A stretch of 64,000 bases of DNA from NCBI RefSeq assembly GCF_029360805.1, contig NZ_JARKNC010000008.1, forward strand, positions 62,001-126,000, read 5' to 3'. Position 1 is the first letter of the stretch. Every line of letters begins with the position of its first letter. The notes below the pieces were generated by a model, which did not search any database, was not told the DNA's origin, and worked only from the letters and a program-made list of their open reading frames with translations. The DNA is from Daejeonella sp. JGW-45. GTDB lineage: Bacteria > Bacteroidota > Bacteroidia > Sphingobacteriales > Sphingobacteriaceae. The position numbers were made by a program, and so were the translations under genes. Positions 27,609 through 36,492 of this stretch are shown here, in pieces.

Positions 27609-29009
27609 TTAACGCCCTGCAGCAGCAGCAGCAGGCGTCGGACCTACAGGTTGTCCGATTCCATCGAGATCGTATACAATGTTTCCAGCCCGGATGGTCA
27701 TTTCTGTTTGAAGTCTTTGCTTTCCGGCAATCTTACCACCTCTCACAGGCCAGCCGTAATTTCCTTCGTTAACTTTGAAGATGGCTATATCAGCTACTGA
27801 CCCGACTGACAAGTTTCCAAGCTCTTCGCGTTTTATAGCTTTTGCAGGATTCCAGGTACTGGCAGTAATGACATCCTTAAGCGGCATACCGGTAGCCATA
27901 AATAATCCCATGATATTTTCCATGCTCTTCATTGGCCCGTTCATACTACCGGTGTGCAGATCTGTACTAATAGTGGTTGGATAAAAACCTTGCTTTATTG
28001 CGGGAACACCCTGGTTGTACAGGTAACTGGCGCCGCCGAAACCGATATCAAAAACAATTCCCCTGTCCCGTGCTTTATAAACATACGGTTTAACCTTGCC
28101 GTTCATGTCTACAATAGACTCTCTTCCATCCGGACTGTCGGTACCATTTCCGCCAAAAGCATGAGTATAGATATCGCCGGGGCGGAATTTCACGTTAAAC
28201 AATGAATCGAGCGGCAAATACGGATCTGCAGAACCGAAATCCACCATGATCGGAATATTGGCAAGTCTGCCTGCTTCCAGTGCGCGGTCAGTAGGTACCC
28301 AGGTACGACCCGAGAAGTGAGCGAGCTTCACACCAACTATATCTTTCGGATACTTCTTTGCCATCTCAGCCGTCTTTACCGGGTCCATCTCATCAATATT
28401 ATTTTCACCACGCCCATCCATACCTGTACCAACTATGTTTAGCATAGTTAATACGCGGGTTTGAGAAGCATCAATAGTCCGCTTTTTATAAAGCTCAAAA
28501 TCCCTCCATCCTGTACATCCCGCATCGACAACTGTTGTAACGCCTGTGCGGAAAGTAAATCCGTCGGCAGGCAGAGCTGTTGCCGCATCCTTCAAATAAC
28601 TTCCATCATGTCCCCAGAAAAAATGCACGTGGAGGTCAATCAGACCCGGAGTTACATATAAGCCTTTGGCATCGATTATTCTATCTGCCTGATCTGCACT
28701 GATGTTTTTTGCAACCAGGGCAACTTTTCCCTCCACAGCTGGCACTGCTTCACGCGCTGGAAGTGCCGGACGTGCAGGCCTGTTGCCCTCTGCAGGGCGG
28801 GCAGGAATTGCCGGGCGGGCGGGCATTCCCCTTGTTCCGGCAGTGATTGCAACATCCATTACCTCGTTAATGTTATTTTTCGGGTCGATCACATGGCCCC
28901 CTTTAATAATATAAGCATAGGGTTTACCGGATGGCCGTTGTTGTGGCTGTGCTGATGCGCCAAGTCCCAGCATCAGAAGCACAGATAATAAAAGTATCTT
29001 TTGTTTCAT
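27609..29009 (-). CDS. Exported amidohydrolase/deacetylase-family metallohydrolase with Pro-Ala-Arg insert
   Basis: A 466-residue amidohydrolase with a Sec leader (ILLLSVLLMLGLGASAQ). The metal motif is GLIDLHVHFFWGHDG; further family stretches are GVTTVVDAGCTGW, VGVKLAHFSGRTW (candidate bridging Lys), DIYTHAFGGNG, TISTDLHTGSMNG and LSVGSVADIAIFKV. It resembles the EF_0837/AHA_3915 amidohydrolases, which occur beside SelA-like PLP enzymes in other bacteria; here such an enzyme is encoded 10 kb away and is also exported. Residues 58-94 form an unusual low-complexity insert built from PARPA-type repeats, and the C-terminus ends in an alanine run encoded by repeated GCA-like codons. It has its own terminator and probably its own promoter. 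Confidence 0.88.
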   Translation of the reverse strand: MKQKILLLSVLLMLGLGASAQPQQRPSGKPYAYIIKGGHVIDPKNNINEVMDVAITAGTRGMPARPAIPARPAEGNRPARPALPAREAVPAVEGKVALVAKNISADQADRIIDAKGLYVTPGLIDLHVHFFWGHDGSYLKDAATALPADGFTFRTGVTTVVDAGCTGWRDFELYKKRTIDASQTRVLTMLNIVGTGMDGRGENNIDEMDPVKTAEMAKKYPKDIVGVKLAHFSGRTWVPTDRALEAGRLANIPIMVDFGSADPYLPLDSLFNVKFRPGDIYTHAFGGNGTDSPDGRESIVDMNGKVKPYVYKARDRGIVFDIGFGGASYLYNQGVPAIKQGFYPTTISTDLHTGSMNGPMKSMENIMGLFMATGMPLKDVITASTWNPAKAIKREELGNLSVGSVADIAIFKVNEGNYGWPVRGGKIAGKQRLQTEMTIRAGNIVYDLDGIGQPVGPTPAAAAAGR

Positions 29010-29216
29010 TTTGAGTTTTAGTTTATTGAAATGAAATATAGAAATAAACTAAAGCTCCAACAAGTGCGGCCTCGGGGCAGACGAAATTTACCGGGAAAAT
29101 AAACTTATATTTATAAGTAGATCAATGGAATACCCTAATAATAGCCCAAGTGTAACAATACCATTGTGAGTTAAGAAGGCCTGGTCAATTCAGGGTACGA
29201 GCAGCAATCACACGGC

Positions 29217-30224
29217 CTAGCTGGCCAGCTTCTGCCGCTGTTCTGTATCGCCTCCAATAGAAATTAAATCGGTAGAATAGTCCTGCATAAACTTCCCTGC
29301 CTGGATTACCATATTGGCCGAGCCAATGAAGAAGCCCGACTGCTGCTGAAGATCTTCCACGGGCAATTCTAAGATACTATCTCTGCCGTTCGTAGCTTTT
29401 CCTCCTGCTTGTTCAATTATAAATGCTAAAGGATTGCATTCAAAAATTAAGCTGTGTGCTTTCCGCTGAGAGGCAGCCGGACAGATGAAAATCCCTCCCT
29501 TGATAAAATTCCTATGCACATCGGCAATCAGGGAGCCGATATACCTGGCAGTATAGGGCCGTGCTGTGGCTGGGTCGTTTGCCTGACAATAGGCGATATA
29601 TTTCTTAAGACCCTCCGGAAACGTGGAGTACGACCCCTGACTAACCGAGTAAATTTTTCCCTCGACCGGTATCCGCATACCGGGATGTGAAAGACAAAAC
29701 TCTCCGATCGACGGATCTAGTGTAAAGCCATTTACGCCGTGACCAGTGGTGTAAATCAACATGGTCGATGAGCCGTATATGATATAGCCTGCCACCACCT
29801 GCTCAGCGCCTTTTTGCAATATGTCTTTCAGGCTTGCTTTACCGTCAGCGGGTTTTCGCCTGTAAATGGAGAACACGCTTCCCACAGCTGTATTAACATC
29901 GACATCTGCAGCTCCATCCAAAGGACTGAGTGCAACAAGGTACTTCGCGCTCTTAGCTGTCCGGGATTCAAGATGAATAGCATCACTGCTGGCTGAAGAA
30001 ACGATGAGGCAACATTCGCCTCCGCTTTGGAGTGCAGAAATAAACTGCTCGTTTGCATAGCGTTCCAGGTGCTTTCTATCCAGCAGACCAGCCCTGCGGA
30101 TCTCCCGGTTGATAATCTTAGAGGCTATGCCAATATCTCGCAATAAGCGGGAAAGCTCTCCCTTGGCATACGGAAAATCGGTTTGCTTCTCTATTATAAA
30201 TTGTCCGAGTGTCTTAAATCCCAT
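29217..30224 (-). CDS. Class I fructose-1,6-bisphosphatase-like protein lacking key metal ligands
   Basis: A 335-residue protein clearly of the FBPase class I family: FKTLGQFIIEKQTDFPYAKG, STMLIYTTGHGVNGFTLDPS, ARYIGSLIADVHR and FECNPLAFIIEQAGGKATNG. However, the canonical acidic motif ASEE(E/D) reads IVSSASSD (about residues 74-81), and the canonical DPLDGSSNID reads SPLDGAADVD with Ser100 where a metal-binding Asp is expected. About 14 residues of the dynamic loop between AGLLD and YANEQ are also missing. Asp103 and the Glu in FECNP remain. It may be inactive, regulatory or altered in activity. It is encoded 68 bp downstream of PEP synthase, another gluconeogenic enzyme. Confidence 0.88.
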   Translation of the reverse strand: MGFKTLGQFIIEKQTDFPYAKGELSRLLRDIGIASKIINREIRRAGLLDRKHLERYANEQFISALQSGGECCLIVSSASSDAIHLESRTAKSAKYLVALSPLDGAADVDVNTAVGSVFSIYRRKPADGKASLKDILQKGAEQVVAGYIIYGSSTMLIYTTGHGVNGFTLDPSIGEFCLSHPGMRIPVEGKIYSVSQGSYSTFPEGLKKYIAYCQANDPATARPYTARYIGSLIADVHRNFIKGGIFICPAASQRKAHSLIFECNPLAFIIEQAGGKATNGRDSILELPVEDLQQQSGFFIGSANMVIQAGKFMQDYSTDLISIGGDTEQRQKLAS

Positions 30225-30292
30225 TTATCGTAAATAATGTGCCCTGCAGGAGGGCCGCAAAAAGCTCATGTAATAATAACTCAGCTACTTCG

Positions 30293-32749
30293 TCAGGCAG
30301 AAAGCTGTCTTTCGATTGCGCCAGATATTAATCCCTCACCCTTCTCGACCGCATGAATTGCGTTTACGGTTTTAAAGAATGAGTCAGGCGTTACAGAGAT
30401 GGAATCGATACCTTCCTTAACCAGGAATTGTGCAAAATCCGGATAGTCGGAAGGACCCTGACCGCAGATACCGACTTTAATTCCGGCGTTTTTTGCTGCA
30501 GTAATCACCGTGGTGATCATACTTTTCACTGCATTATTCCGCTCGTCGTACACATGGGCTACAAGTGTTGAATCGCGGTCGATCCCTAATACCAGCTGAG
30601 TAAGGTCATTCGATCCGATCGAAAACCCATCGATATGTCTGGCGAATTCGTTTGCGAGGATAATGTTTGATGGAAGCTCGGCCATCAGATATACTTCCAG
30701 GTCTTCGATACCACGTTTCAGGCCAAACTCATCCATTACTTTGTAAACTTTCAGCAGTTCATCGACGGTGCGGCAAAAAGGAATCATAACCACCACATTT
30801 TTAAGGCCCATTTCCTCCCGGACCTTTTTTATGGCTTTAACTTCCAGAGCAAACGCTTCCTTAAATTCCGGCGAATAGTACCTGGAAGCACCGCGCCAAC
30901 CTATCATTGGATTTTCCTCTTTCGGTTCAAAATAACTCCCTCCCAAAAGATTGAAATATTCATTACTTTTAAAATCAGAAAAACGGACGATTACCTTATA
31001 GGGATTAAATGCCGCTGCGATCTTAGCGATACCATACGCCAGTTTATTGATAAAGAAATCTTCGCCATCCTTAAAGCCCCTCGTCAGCTCGTTAATTTGC
31101 GCTGTTAATGCCGGATCATTTAGCTCCTCATGTTTTATCAGAGCCATGGGATGCGCTTTTATGTAGTTATTGATAATAAATTCCTCTCGTGCTAATCCCA
31201 CACCTTTACATGGCAATTTTGCGTAATAGAGGGCATTATCCGGGGATGCGACATTCAACATGATCGGCATTTTTACTGGAGGCAATGATGAAATAGCTAT
31301 CTCTGTTCTATCGTAACTGATCGTCCCTGAATAGATCAGACCAACATCTCCTTCAGCACATGATACTGTAACTAACTCACCGTCCTCTAAAACTTCAGTG
31401 GCAATTTTGCAACCCAATATCGCCGGAACACCCATTTCTCGTGCTACAATGGCCGCGTGGCAGGTCCGGCCACCCTTATTTGTAATAATGGCCGATGCTT
31501 TTTTCATGATTGGTTCCCAGTCAGGGTCAGTCATTTCCGTCACAAGGATATCTCCCTCGTTAAAATCGTGATGATCAGAGTCGAGAGATGTCAGGATCTT
31601 AACCTTTCCACTGGCTATTTTATCGCCTACAGCTATACCTTTCAGCTTCACTTTCTCCGACCTTAGACTATCGTTTATGGTATATTCAGTTATACAATCC
31701 TGGTCTTTACGGGAATGAATTGTCTCAGGACGGGCCTGGACGATAAATAGTTCCTGGCTTATTCCATCAACAGCCCATTCGACATCCATCGGGCACCAAT
31801 GTCCCTTTAATTCTGAGTAGTAATCTTCAATTCCACGCACCCATATAGAGAGCTGTAAAACCGCATCTTCAGAAATACAGAATTTATTATTCTCCTCAAC
31901 CGTAGTGTTAACTATCTTTACACGTTCCCCTGGGGCGCTGCTATAGATCATTTTCCGGTCCTTCACCCCAAGTTTTTTCTCGATAATAGCAGCAAAACCC
32001 TGCTTCAATGCAGGCTTATAAACCAGGAATTCATCAGGAGAAACTGCCCCCTGAACAACCATCTCACCTAGGCCATAAGAGCCGTTGATAACCACTACAT
32101 CTTTAAAGCCGCTTTCGGTATCAATTGAAAAAGCCACTCCTGAAGCTGCAAGATCTGATCGCACCATTTTTTGCACACATACAGATAACGATATCTGGAA
32201 ATGATCGTATCCGAAACTCTGCCTGTAACTGATCGCCCGGTCTGTGAATAATGAAGCAAAGCAATTACGTACGGCGTCCAGGAGGGCTTCTGTACCGCAT
32301 ACATTTAAATAGGTATCCTGCTGCCCTGCAAAAGACGCATCAGGTAAATCTTCTGCTGTGGCTGACGAACGCACCGCAACATCAACATTGAACTGCTTGT
32401 ATCTTTCTGAAAGGTCTTTATAGGCGTCTGTAATTTCCTGACTTACTGTTTCCGGAAATTGTCCTTTAATTACAAGATTTCTTACGCTCAGACCGCAAGA
32501 CCTGAGTTGATCCAGATCATTGATATCTGTGGAATTAACCAGCTTCTCGATCTTCTGCTCTAACTTATTAAAGCGCAAAAATTCACGATAGGATTCGACG
32601 GTGATCACGAAACCATCCGGCACTTTTACCCCGATATGGCTCAGATTTTGAATCATTTCACCCAGCGATGCATTTTTTCCTCCGGCGATATCAATGTCAT
32701 TGATCCCGACATTTTTAAGTTCGATTACTAATTGCGCTTTACTTTCCAT
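30293..32749 (-). CDS. ppsA: Phosphoenolpyruvate synthase (pyruvate, water dikinase)
   Basis: An 818-residue enzyme that makes PEP from pyruvate and ATP at the start of gluconeogenesis. The N-terminal ATP-grasp domain begins GGKNASLGEMIQNL and has VAVRSSATAEDLPDASFAGQ. The swivelling domain carries the phosphorylated His in GGRTCHAAIVAREMGVPAIL (about residue 431). The C-terminal TIM barrel has GSNDLTQLVLGIDRDS and the catalytic Cys in VGICGQGPSDYPD. Length and motifs are normal, so it should be active. It is divergent from an AraC regulator gene (145 bp between starts) and leads into the FBPase-like gene. With the Lut proteins at 57.5-60 kb it would let the cell grow on lactate or pyruvate (inference). 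Confidence 0.95.
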   Translation of the reverse strand: MESKAQLVIELKNVGINDIDIAGGKNASLGEMIQNLSHIGVKVPDGFVITVESYREFLRFNKLEQKIEKLVNSTDINDLDQLRSCGLSVRNLVIKGQFPETVSQEITDAYKDLSERYKQFNVDVAVRSSATAEDLPDASFAGQQDTYLNVCGTEALLDAVRNCFASLFTDRAISYRQSFGYDHFQISLSVCVQKMVRSDLAASGVAFSIDTESGFKDVVVINGSYGLGEMVVQGAVSPDEFLVYKPALKQGFAAIIEKKLGVKDRKMIYSSAPGERVKIVNTTVEENNKFCISEDAVLQLSIWVRGIEDYYSELKGHWCPMDVEWAVDGISQELFIVQARPETIHSRKDQDCITEYTINDSLRSEKVKLKGIAVGDKIASGKVKILTSLDSDHHDFNEGDILVTEMTDPDWEPIMKKASAIITNKGGRTCHAAIVAREMGVPAILGCKIATEVLEDGELVTVSCAEGDVGLIYSGTISYDRTEIAISSLPPVKMPIMLNVASPDNALYYAKLPCKGVGLAREEFIINNYIKAHPMALIKHEELNDPALTAQINELTRGFKDGEDFFINKLAYGIAKIAAAFNPYKVIVRFSDFKSNEYFNLLGGSYFEPKEENPMIGWRGASRYYSPEFKEAFALEVKAIKKVREEMGLKNVVVMIPFCRTVDELLKVYKVMDEFGLKRGIEDLEVYLMAELPSNIILANEFARHIDGFSIGSNDLTQLVLGIDRDSTLVAHVYDERNNAVKSMITTVITAAKNAGIKVGICGQGPSDYPDFAQFLVKEGIDSISVTPDSFFKTVNAIHAVEKGEGLISGAIERQLSA

Positions 32750-32814
32750 GAGCCTCGTATTGTTTTTTTGTAAAATTATCGGCTTTTAGATTAGCATTGT
32801 AAATGAAAATTATC

Positions 32815-32825
32815 TAGTTTTGATA
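32815..32825. promoter_or_regulatory. TAGTTTTGATA motif in the ppsA/AraC divergent region
   Basis: The 11-mer TAGTTTTGATA lies between the divergent starts of ppsA and the AraC gene. The same 11-mer recurs at 34911-34921 upstream of the second AraC gene. Its first eight bases fit the Bacteroidota -7 consensus TAnnTTTG, so it could be a promoter element or an operator. Confidence 0.4.
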
Positions 32826-32894
32826 CTATCTTAACCTATTTATTAAAAAAAAGGTCATATATTAGTTATCTTAATACTATTTATAAGAAGGGTC

Positions 32895-33776
32895 ATGAAT
32901 CCGCATTTGCAATCCATACCGTTAAACAGCGATCAATCTTTCAGTGTAGAGTTGATAATGGGCCTGGATCTGTATAAGCAATGGCACTATCACAGGGAGA
33001 TAGAGCTTATCTATTTTATCAGGGGATCCGGGAAGCGATGTATTGGCGACAACGTGAAAAACTTCCAGGAAGATGAAATGATCCTTATCGGTTCCAATGT
33101 TCCACATATGATGCGGCCTGATAAAGCATACGATTCTTATAACCCGGATGAAGTAATAGTGATCCATTTCCTGCCTGAGATTCTTAAAAGCTTTTTAGTT
33201 CTGCCGGAAAACAAAGCCATCAGCGACTTATTGCAAAAAGCGTCGTATGGAATTGGAATCCATGGCGAAACTTTACTCGCGGCGAAAAGATTGGTATATT
33301 CAATCAGATCTGCCAGAAACACGGAGCGCTTTATTATATTACTGCAACTACTGAACCTGATCGCACACTCGGGCAACAACACACTCGTGTCTCATACGGC
33401 ATTTGGAGCTGCATTTCATAAATCAGATGACAACAGGCTGAACCGGATATATCACTATACCCTCAATAATTTTTCGCGGGAAATAACATTAAAAGAAATT
33501 GCCGCTCTTGTGCACCTGACGCCTCACTCCTTTTGCAGGTACTTTCGTTCCAGGACGCGCAAGAGGTTTTCCTTGTTTCTTTTGGAGGTGAGGGTAAGCC
33601 ATGCATGCAAATTACTTTCCGACACGGATCTGAGCGTCGGTGTGGTGTCCTACGAAAGCGGATTCATGAACTTGTCGAATTTTAACCGGCATTTTAAATT
33701 AGTGACCGACAAAACTCCCCTGGAATACCGGAAGCAGTTCCACAATTTAAAACAAGCAAATACAGTTCTGGTTTAA
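32895..33776 (+). CDS. AraC family transcriptional regulator, cupin sensor domain
   Basis: A 293-residue one-component regulator. The N-terminal cupin-like ligand domain (about 10-110) shows KQWHYHREIELIYFIRGSGK and LIGSNVPHMM. The C-terminal AraC DNA-binding domain (about 185-285) has both helix-turn-helix motifs: ITLKEIAALVHLTPHSFCRY and VGVVSYESGFMNLSNFNRHF. It is divergent from ppsA and convergent with a second, similar AraC gene at 33852-34790, with which it shares domain layout and several stretches. Targets probably include ppsA or nearby sugar genes; the ligand is unknown. Confidence 0.93.
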   Translation: MNPHLQSIPLNSDQSFSVELIMGLDLYKQWHYHREIELIYFIRGSGKRCIGDNVKNFQEDEMILIGSNVPHMMRPDKAYDSYNPDEVIVIHFLPEILKSFLVLPENKAISDLLQKASYGIGIHGETLLAAKRLVYSIRSARNTERFIILLQLLNLIAHSGNNTLVSHTAFGAAFHKSDDNRLNRIYHYTLNNFSREITLKEIAALVHLTPHSFCRYFRSRTRKRFSLFLLEVRVSHACKLLSDTDLSVGVVSYESGFMNLSNFNRHFKLVTDKTPLEYRKQFHNLKQANTVLV

Positions 33777-33851
33777 AAAGATCAGAGAGCTTTGGGCATA
33801 CAGAAACAGTAATTATCTTAACGAGATTTACATTTTATCCCAAAAATCTAT

Positions 33852-34790
33852 TCAAGCACACTCAGCCGACGGCCTGTTTGTAACTACCAGCCATCGCCCG
33901 GTACCTCCTACTACCTGAGGGACATTAACATTCGATGTTTTACGGTATTCACTTGGCGTCATATTCTTGATCTTTCTAAACTGCCTGTTGAAGTTAGCAA
34001 GATTATTAAACCCGCATTTATAAGCGATCTCTACAACATTTTCTTCCAATTCGCCCAGCAACTTGCACGCATGTCCTACCCTGACCTTATTCAAATACTC
34101 TACAAAGGTTACCCGGTAGTGTTCTTTGAAATAGTTACAGAAAGTACTTACTGCCATATTAGCTACAGATGCCACTTCGTTAAGAGTTATATCGTGATCA
34201 AAATTTCTAAGGATATAGGCATTGACCTTGCTGAACCTATCTGAACAATCTAATAAACCATGCTTTAAATATCCAGGGCTCGCCAGCAGTTCATACTCAT
34301 TTGTAGCACACAAAATATCGAAAATTGTAAGCAGTGAGGCGAGCCGTCTTATACCGCTCATGGTCTGCATATCTTCCATTAAAGCCGCAATCTTATCACG
34401 TGCATTCCCTTTAATTAACATCCCGTGTTTAGATAGCTTTAACAGGTTATTAATAGGCTCTACTTCGGGTAAGTGAAAAAAATCGGTTCCCAGGAAATTT
34501 TCAACAAAATGAATAACGATCGCCTCTGCAGTTAAATTAGCTTTCCCTTTGAAATATTGCGGATCGTTGGTCCATAAATGAGGGAGAGATGGTCCCATTA
34601 ATACAAGGTCGCCTTCTTTAAAATATCCGATATGATCACCCACCTGTCTTACGCCGGTACTTTTATTTACCAATACCAATTCAAACTCAGAGTGATAATG
34701 CCAGGGACAGGGAAAGAACGGACCTTCTTCCTTAAATATGATAAACGATTTATCTAACTCTAGCGGGATGTGATACTGTAAAGCTTTCAT
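33852..34790 (-). CDS. AraC family transcriptional regulator, cupin sensor domain
   Basis: A 312-residue regulator with the same plan as its neighbour. The cupin-type sensor is at the N-terminus (FPCPWHYHSEFELVLVNKST, GDLVLMGPSLPHLW) and the AraC domain at about 195-295 (ITLNEVASVANMAVSTFCNY, VVEIAYKCGFNNLANFNRQF). It reads convergently with the other AraC gene and divergently from the MFS permease gene at 35164, so it may control that permease and the following Gfo/Idh gene. The shared 11-mer TAGTTTTGATA lies about 120 bp upstream of its start. The ligand is not known; sugars are usual for this subgroup. Confidence 0.93.
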   Translation of the reverse strand: MKALQYHIPLELDKSFIIFKEEGPFFPCPWHYHSEFELVLVNKSTGVRQVGDHIGYFKEGDLVLMGPSLPHLWTNDPQYFKGKANLTAEAIVIHFVENFLGTDFFHLPEVEPINNLLKLSKHGMLIKGNARDKIAALMEDMQTMSGIRRLASLLTIFDILCATNEYELLASPGYLKHGLLDCSDRFSKVNAYILRNFDHDITLNEVASVANMAVSTFCNYFKEHYRVTFVEYLNKVRVGHACKLLGELEENVVEIAYKCGFNNLANFNRQFRKIKNMTPSEYRKTSNVNVPQVVGGTGRWLVVTNRPSAECA

Positions 34791-35163
34791 GATAAAATCT
34801 TGTTAATTGCTTAAACTAAATTTAAACTATAAAATCAACACAAATTCAATTTATAGAAAATAGTACCATAATTGTAAAGAAAAGTAGCATAAAAATGAAT
34901 ACAGGTGCGATAGTTTTGATAAACGGTCTGGCGGATAATACTTTATTACTGAGAATTCATATTATAGAAAGGGCTGTTTTTCAATTTATTACTAATTTGT
35001 AGCTTGACTTCCAATCATTGCCGGCAAGATAATTTTAACTGTTACAGTAATACTCACCTTAAGTTAAATCATAAATCTTATTTTAGGTAGATGAATAAAT
35101 AGATTCTTTCTGAGGAAAACCATAAACTTAATATTAACCTATATCACTAAACTCTAAACTCGT
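34791..35163. promoter_or_regulatory. Divergent AraC/MFS promoter region, 373 bp
   Basis: AT-rich DNA between the AraC gene (minus) and the MFS permease gene (plus). It contains the TAGTTTTGATA motif at 34911-34921. No coding frame or stable hairpin stands out. Promoters for both genes must lie here. Confidence 0.45.
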
Positions 35164-36399
35164 ATGCAAGCACAACTCAAAATCAAATTAGCATTCTTTA
35201 TGTTTCTCCAATATTTCATCTGGGGCTCCTGGTATGTCAGTATGGGAACATACTTAAGTAAAACTCTTCAATTTGATGGCGGACAGATCGGGCTTGCTTA
35301 TGGTGCTTTTGCAATTGGGGCAATGATTGCACCATTCCTGGTTGGCTTGCTCGCTGACCGGTATTTTGCTTCGGAGAGACTTCTGGCTTTTTTGGGAATT
35401 ATAGGGGGGCTGATGTTGTTTGTATTACCGATGATCACCACCTTCAGTTCGTTCTATCTCATGCTGATTTTATATTGCTGTACATTCGTACCTACCCTGG
35501 CTCTGGGGAATTCTCTTTCTCTACGCCATCTGGAGAACCAGAAGCGTGATTTCCCTCTGGTGAAAACGCTTTCTTCAATAGGCTGGATCGTCGCGGGCAT
35601 AACACTTAGTACTGTTTTTAAGGGGGAGCAATCGGCTGTACAATTTTATGTGGCAGGATCGGCATCAATTCTTTTTGGCTTGTTTTCATTAACCTTACCC
35701 CACACTCCTCCAATGAAGACTGGAAAAGACGTGAGTATGGGTGAAATTCTCGGACTGGATGCATTGGCTCTATTGAAGAAACCATCTTTCGCCATTTTCA
35801 TTCTATGCATGTTCCTGATCTGTATCCCTCTTTATTTCTATTTCGTGAATATGAACCTATACGTCACTGAGTTGGGTTGGGAGTTTACAGCAGCTAAAAT
35901 GTCCTTAGCACAGGTGTCAGACGTGATCTTTCTTATACTTCTTCCGATAATGCTTAGTCGCCTTGGTTATAAAAAGACAATCTTTATCGGAATTTTAGCA
36001 TGGGCAGCACGTTACTTTTTACTTGCAGGAAGTGTTGATTCTGTTTCGATGCAAACTATCATGGTATTTAGCGCAATTTTACTTCATGGTGTATGTTATG
36101 ATTTCCTGTTCATTGCCGGCCAGCTTTATGTTGATGATGAAGCTAATGAAAGGATGCGCGGTGCAGCGCAGGGATTGATCGCATTTATACTTTGGGGAGT
36201 AGGCGCATTTGTAGGAACCACGCTTGCAGGGAATTCTCAGGCTGCCAATACCCTCACCGAACCAGTCGGCAGCATTGCCCACAACTGGCATAATATCTGG
36301 ATCTATCCTGCGTGGGGCTCTGTAGCTGTCCTGGTTGTGTTCATCATTTTCTTCCGTGAGCCTAAAAAAGGTCCGAAGGTCGAAACCATTACGAAATAA
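35164..36399 (+). CDS. NupG-like nucleoside/sugar:H+ symporter (MFS)
   Basis: A 411-residue permease with about twelve membrane spans. LAFFMFLQYFIWGSWYVSMG at the N-terminus and IGLAYGAFAIGAMIAPFLVG, with LVGLLADRYFASERLLAFLG as the loop 2-3 signature, match the nucleoside:H+ symporter family (NupG/XapB). In Bacteroidota these permeases are often found beside Gfo/Idh enzymes and may carry sugars or keto-sugars rather than nucleosides. It is 93 bp upstream of a cytosolic Gfo/Idh gene on the same strand, with a strong hairpin between. The divergent AraC gene is a likely regulator (inference). Confidence 0.88.
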   Translation: MQAQLKIKLAFFMFLQYFIWGSWYVSMGTYLSKTLQFDGGQIGLAYGAFAIGAMIAPFLVGLLADRYFASERLLAFLGIIGGLMLFVLPMITTFSSFYLMLILYCCTFVPTLALGNSLSLRHLENQKRDFPLVKTLSSIGWIVAGITLSTVFKGEQSAVQFYVAGSASILFGLFSLTLPHTPPMKTGKDVSMGEILGLDALALLKKPSFAIFILCMFLICIPLYFYFVNMNLYVTELGWEFTAAKMSLAQVSDVIFLILLPIMLSRLGYKKTIFIGILAWAARYFLLAGSVDSVSMQTIMVFSAILLHGVCYDFLFIAGQLYVDDEANERMRGAAQGLIAFILWGVGAFVGTTLAGNSQAANTLTEPVGSIAHNWHNIWIYPAWGSVAVLVVFIIFFREPKKGPKVETITK

Positions 36400-36406
36400 A
36401 AGTTCT

Positions 36407-36459
36407 CCTGACTTAATGTCCGGAGAGTTGATCTTTCTTTTCAACTCTCCGGCGTCAGG
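36407..36459 (+). terminator. Two-tier hairpin between the permease and Gfo/Idh genes
   Basis: A perfect 12-bp stem, CCGGAGAGTTGA (36420-36431) with TCAACTCTCCGG (36441-36452), is enclosed by a second short stem, CCTGAC (36407-36412) with GTCAGG (36454-36459). There is no T run after it, so it may be an attenuating or mRNA-stabilising hairpin rather than a full terminator. Confidence 0.55.
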
Positions 36460-36492
36460 CATCCGGTACATAGCTATCCAAAAGCAATTATC

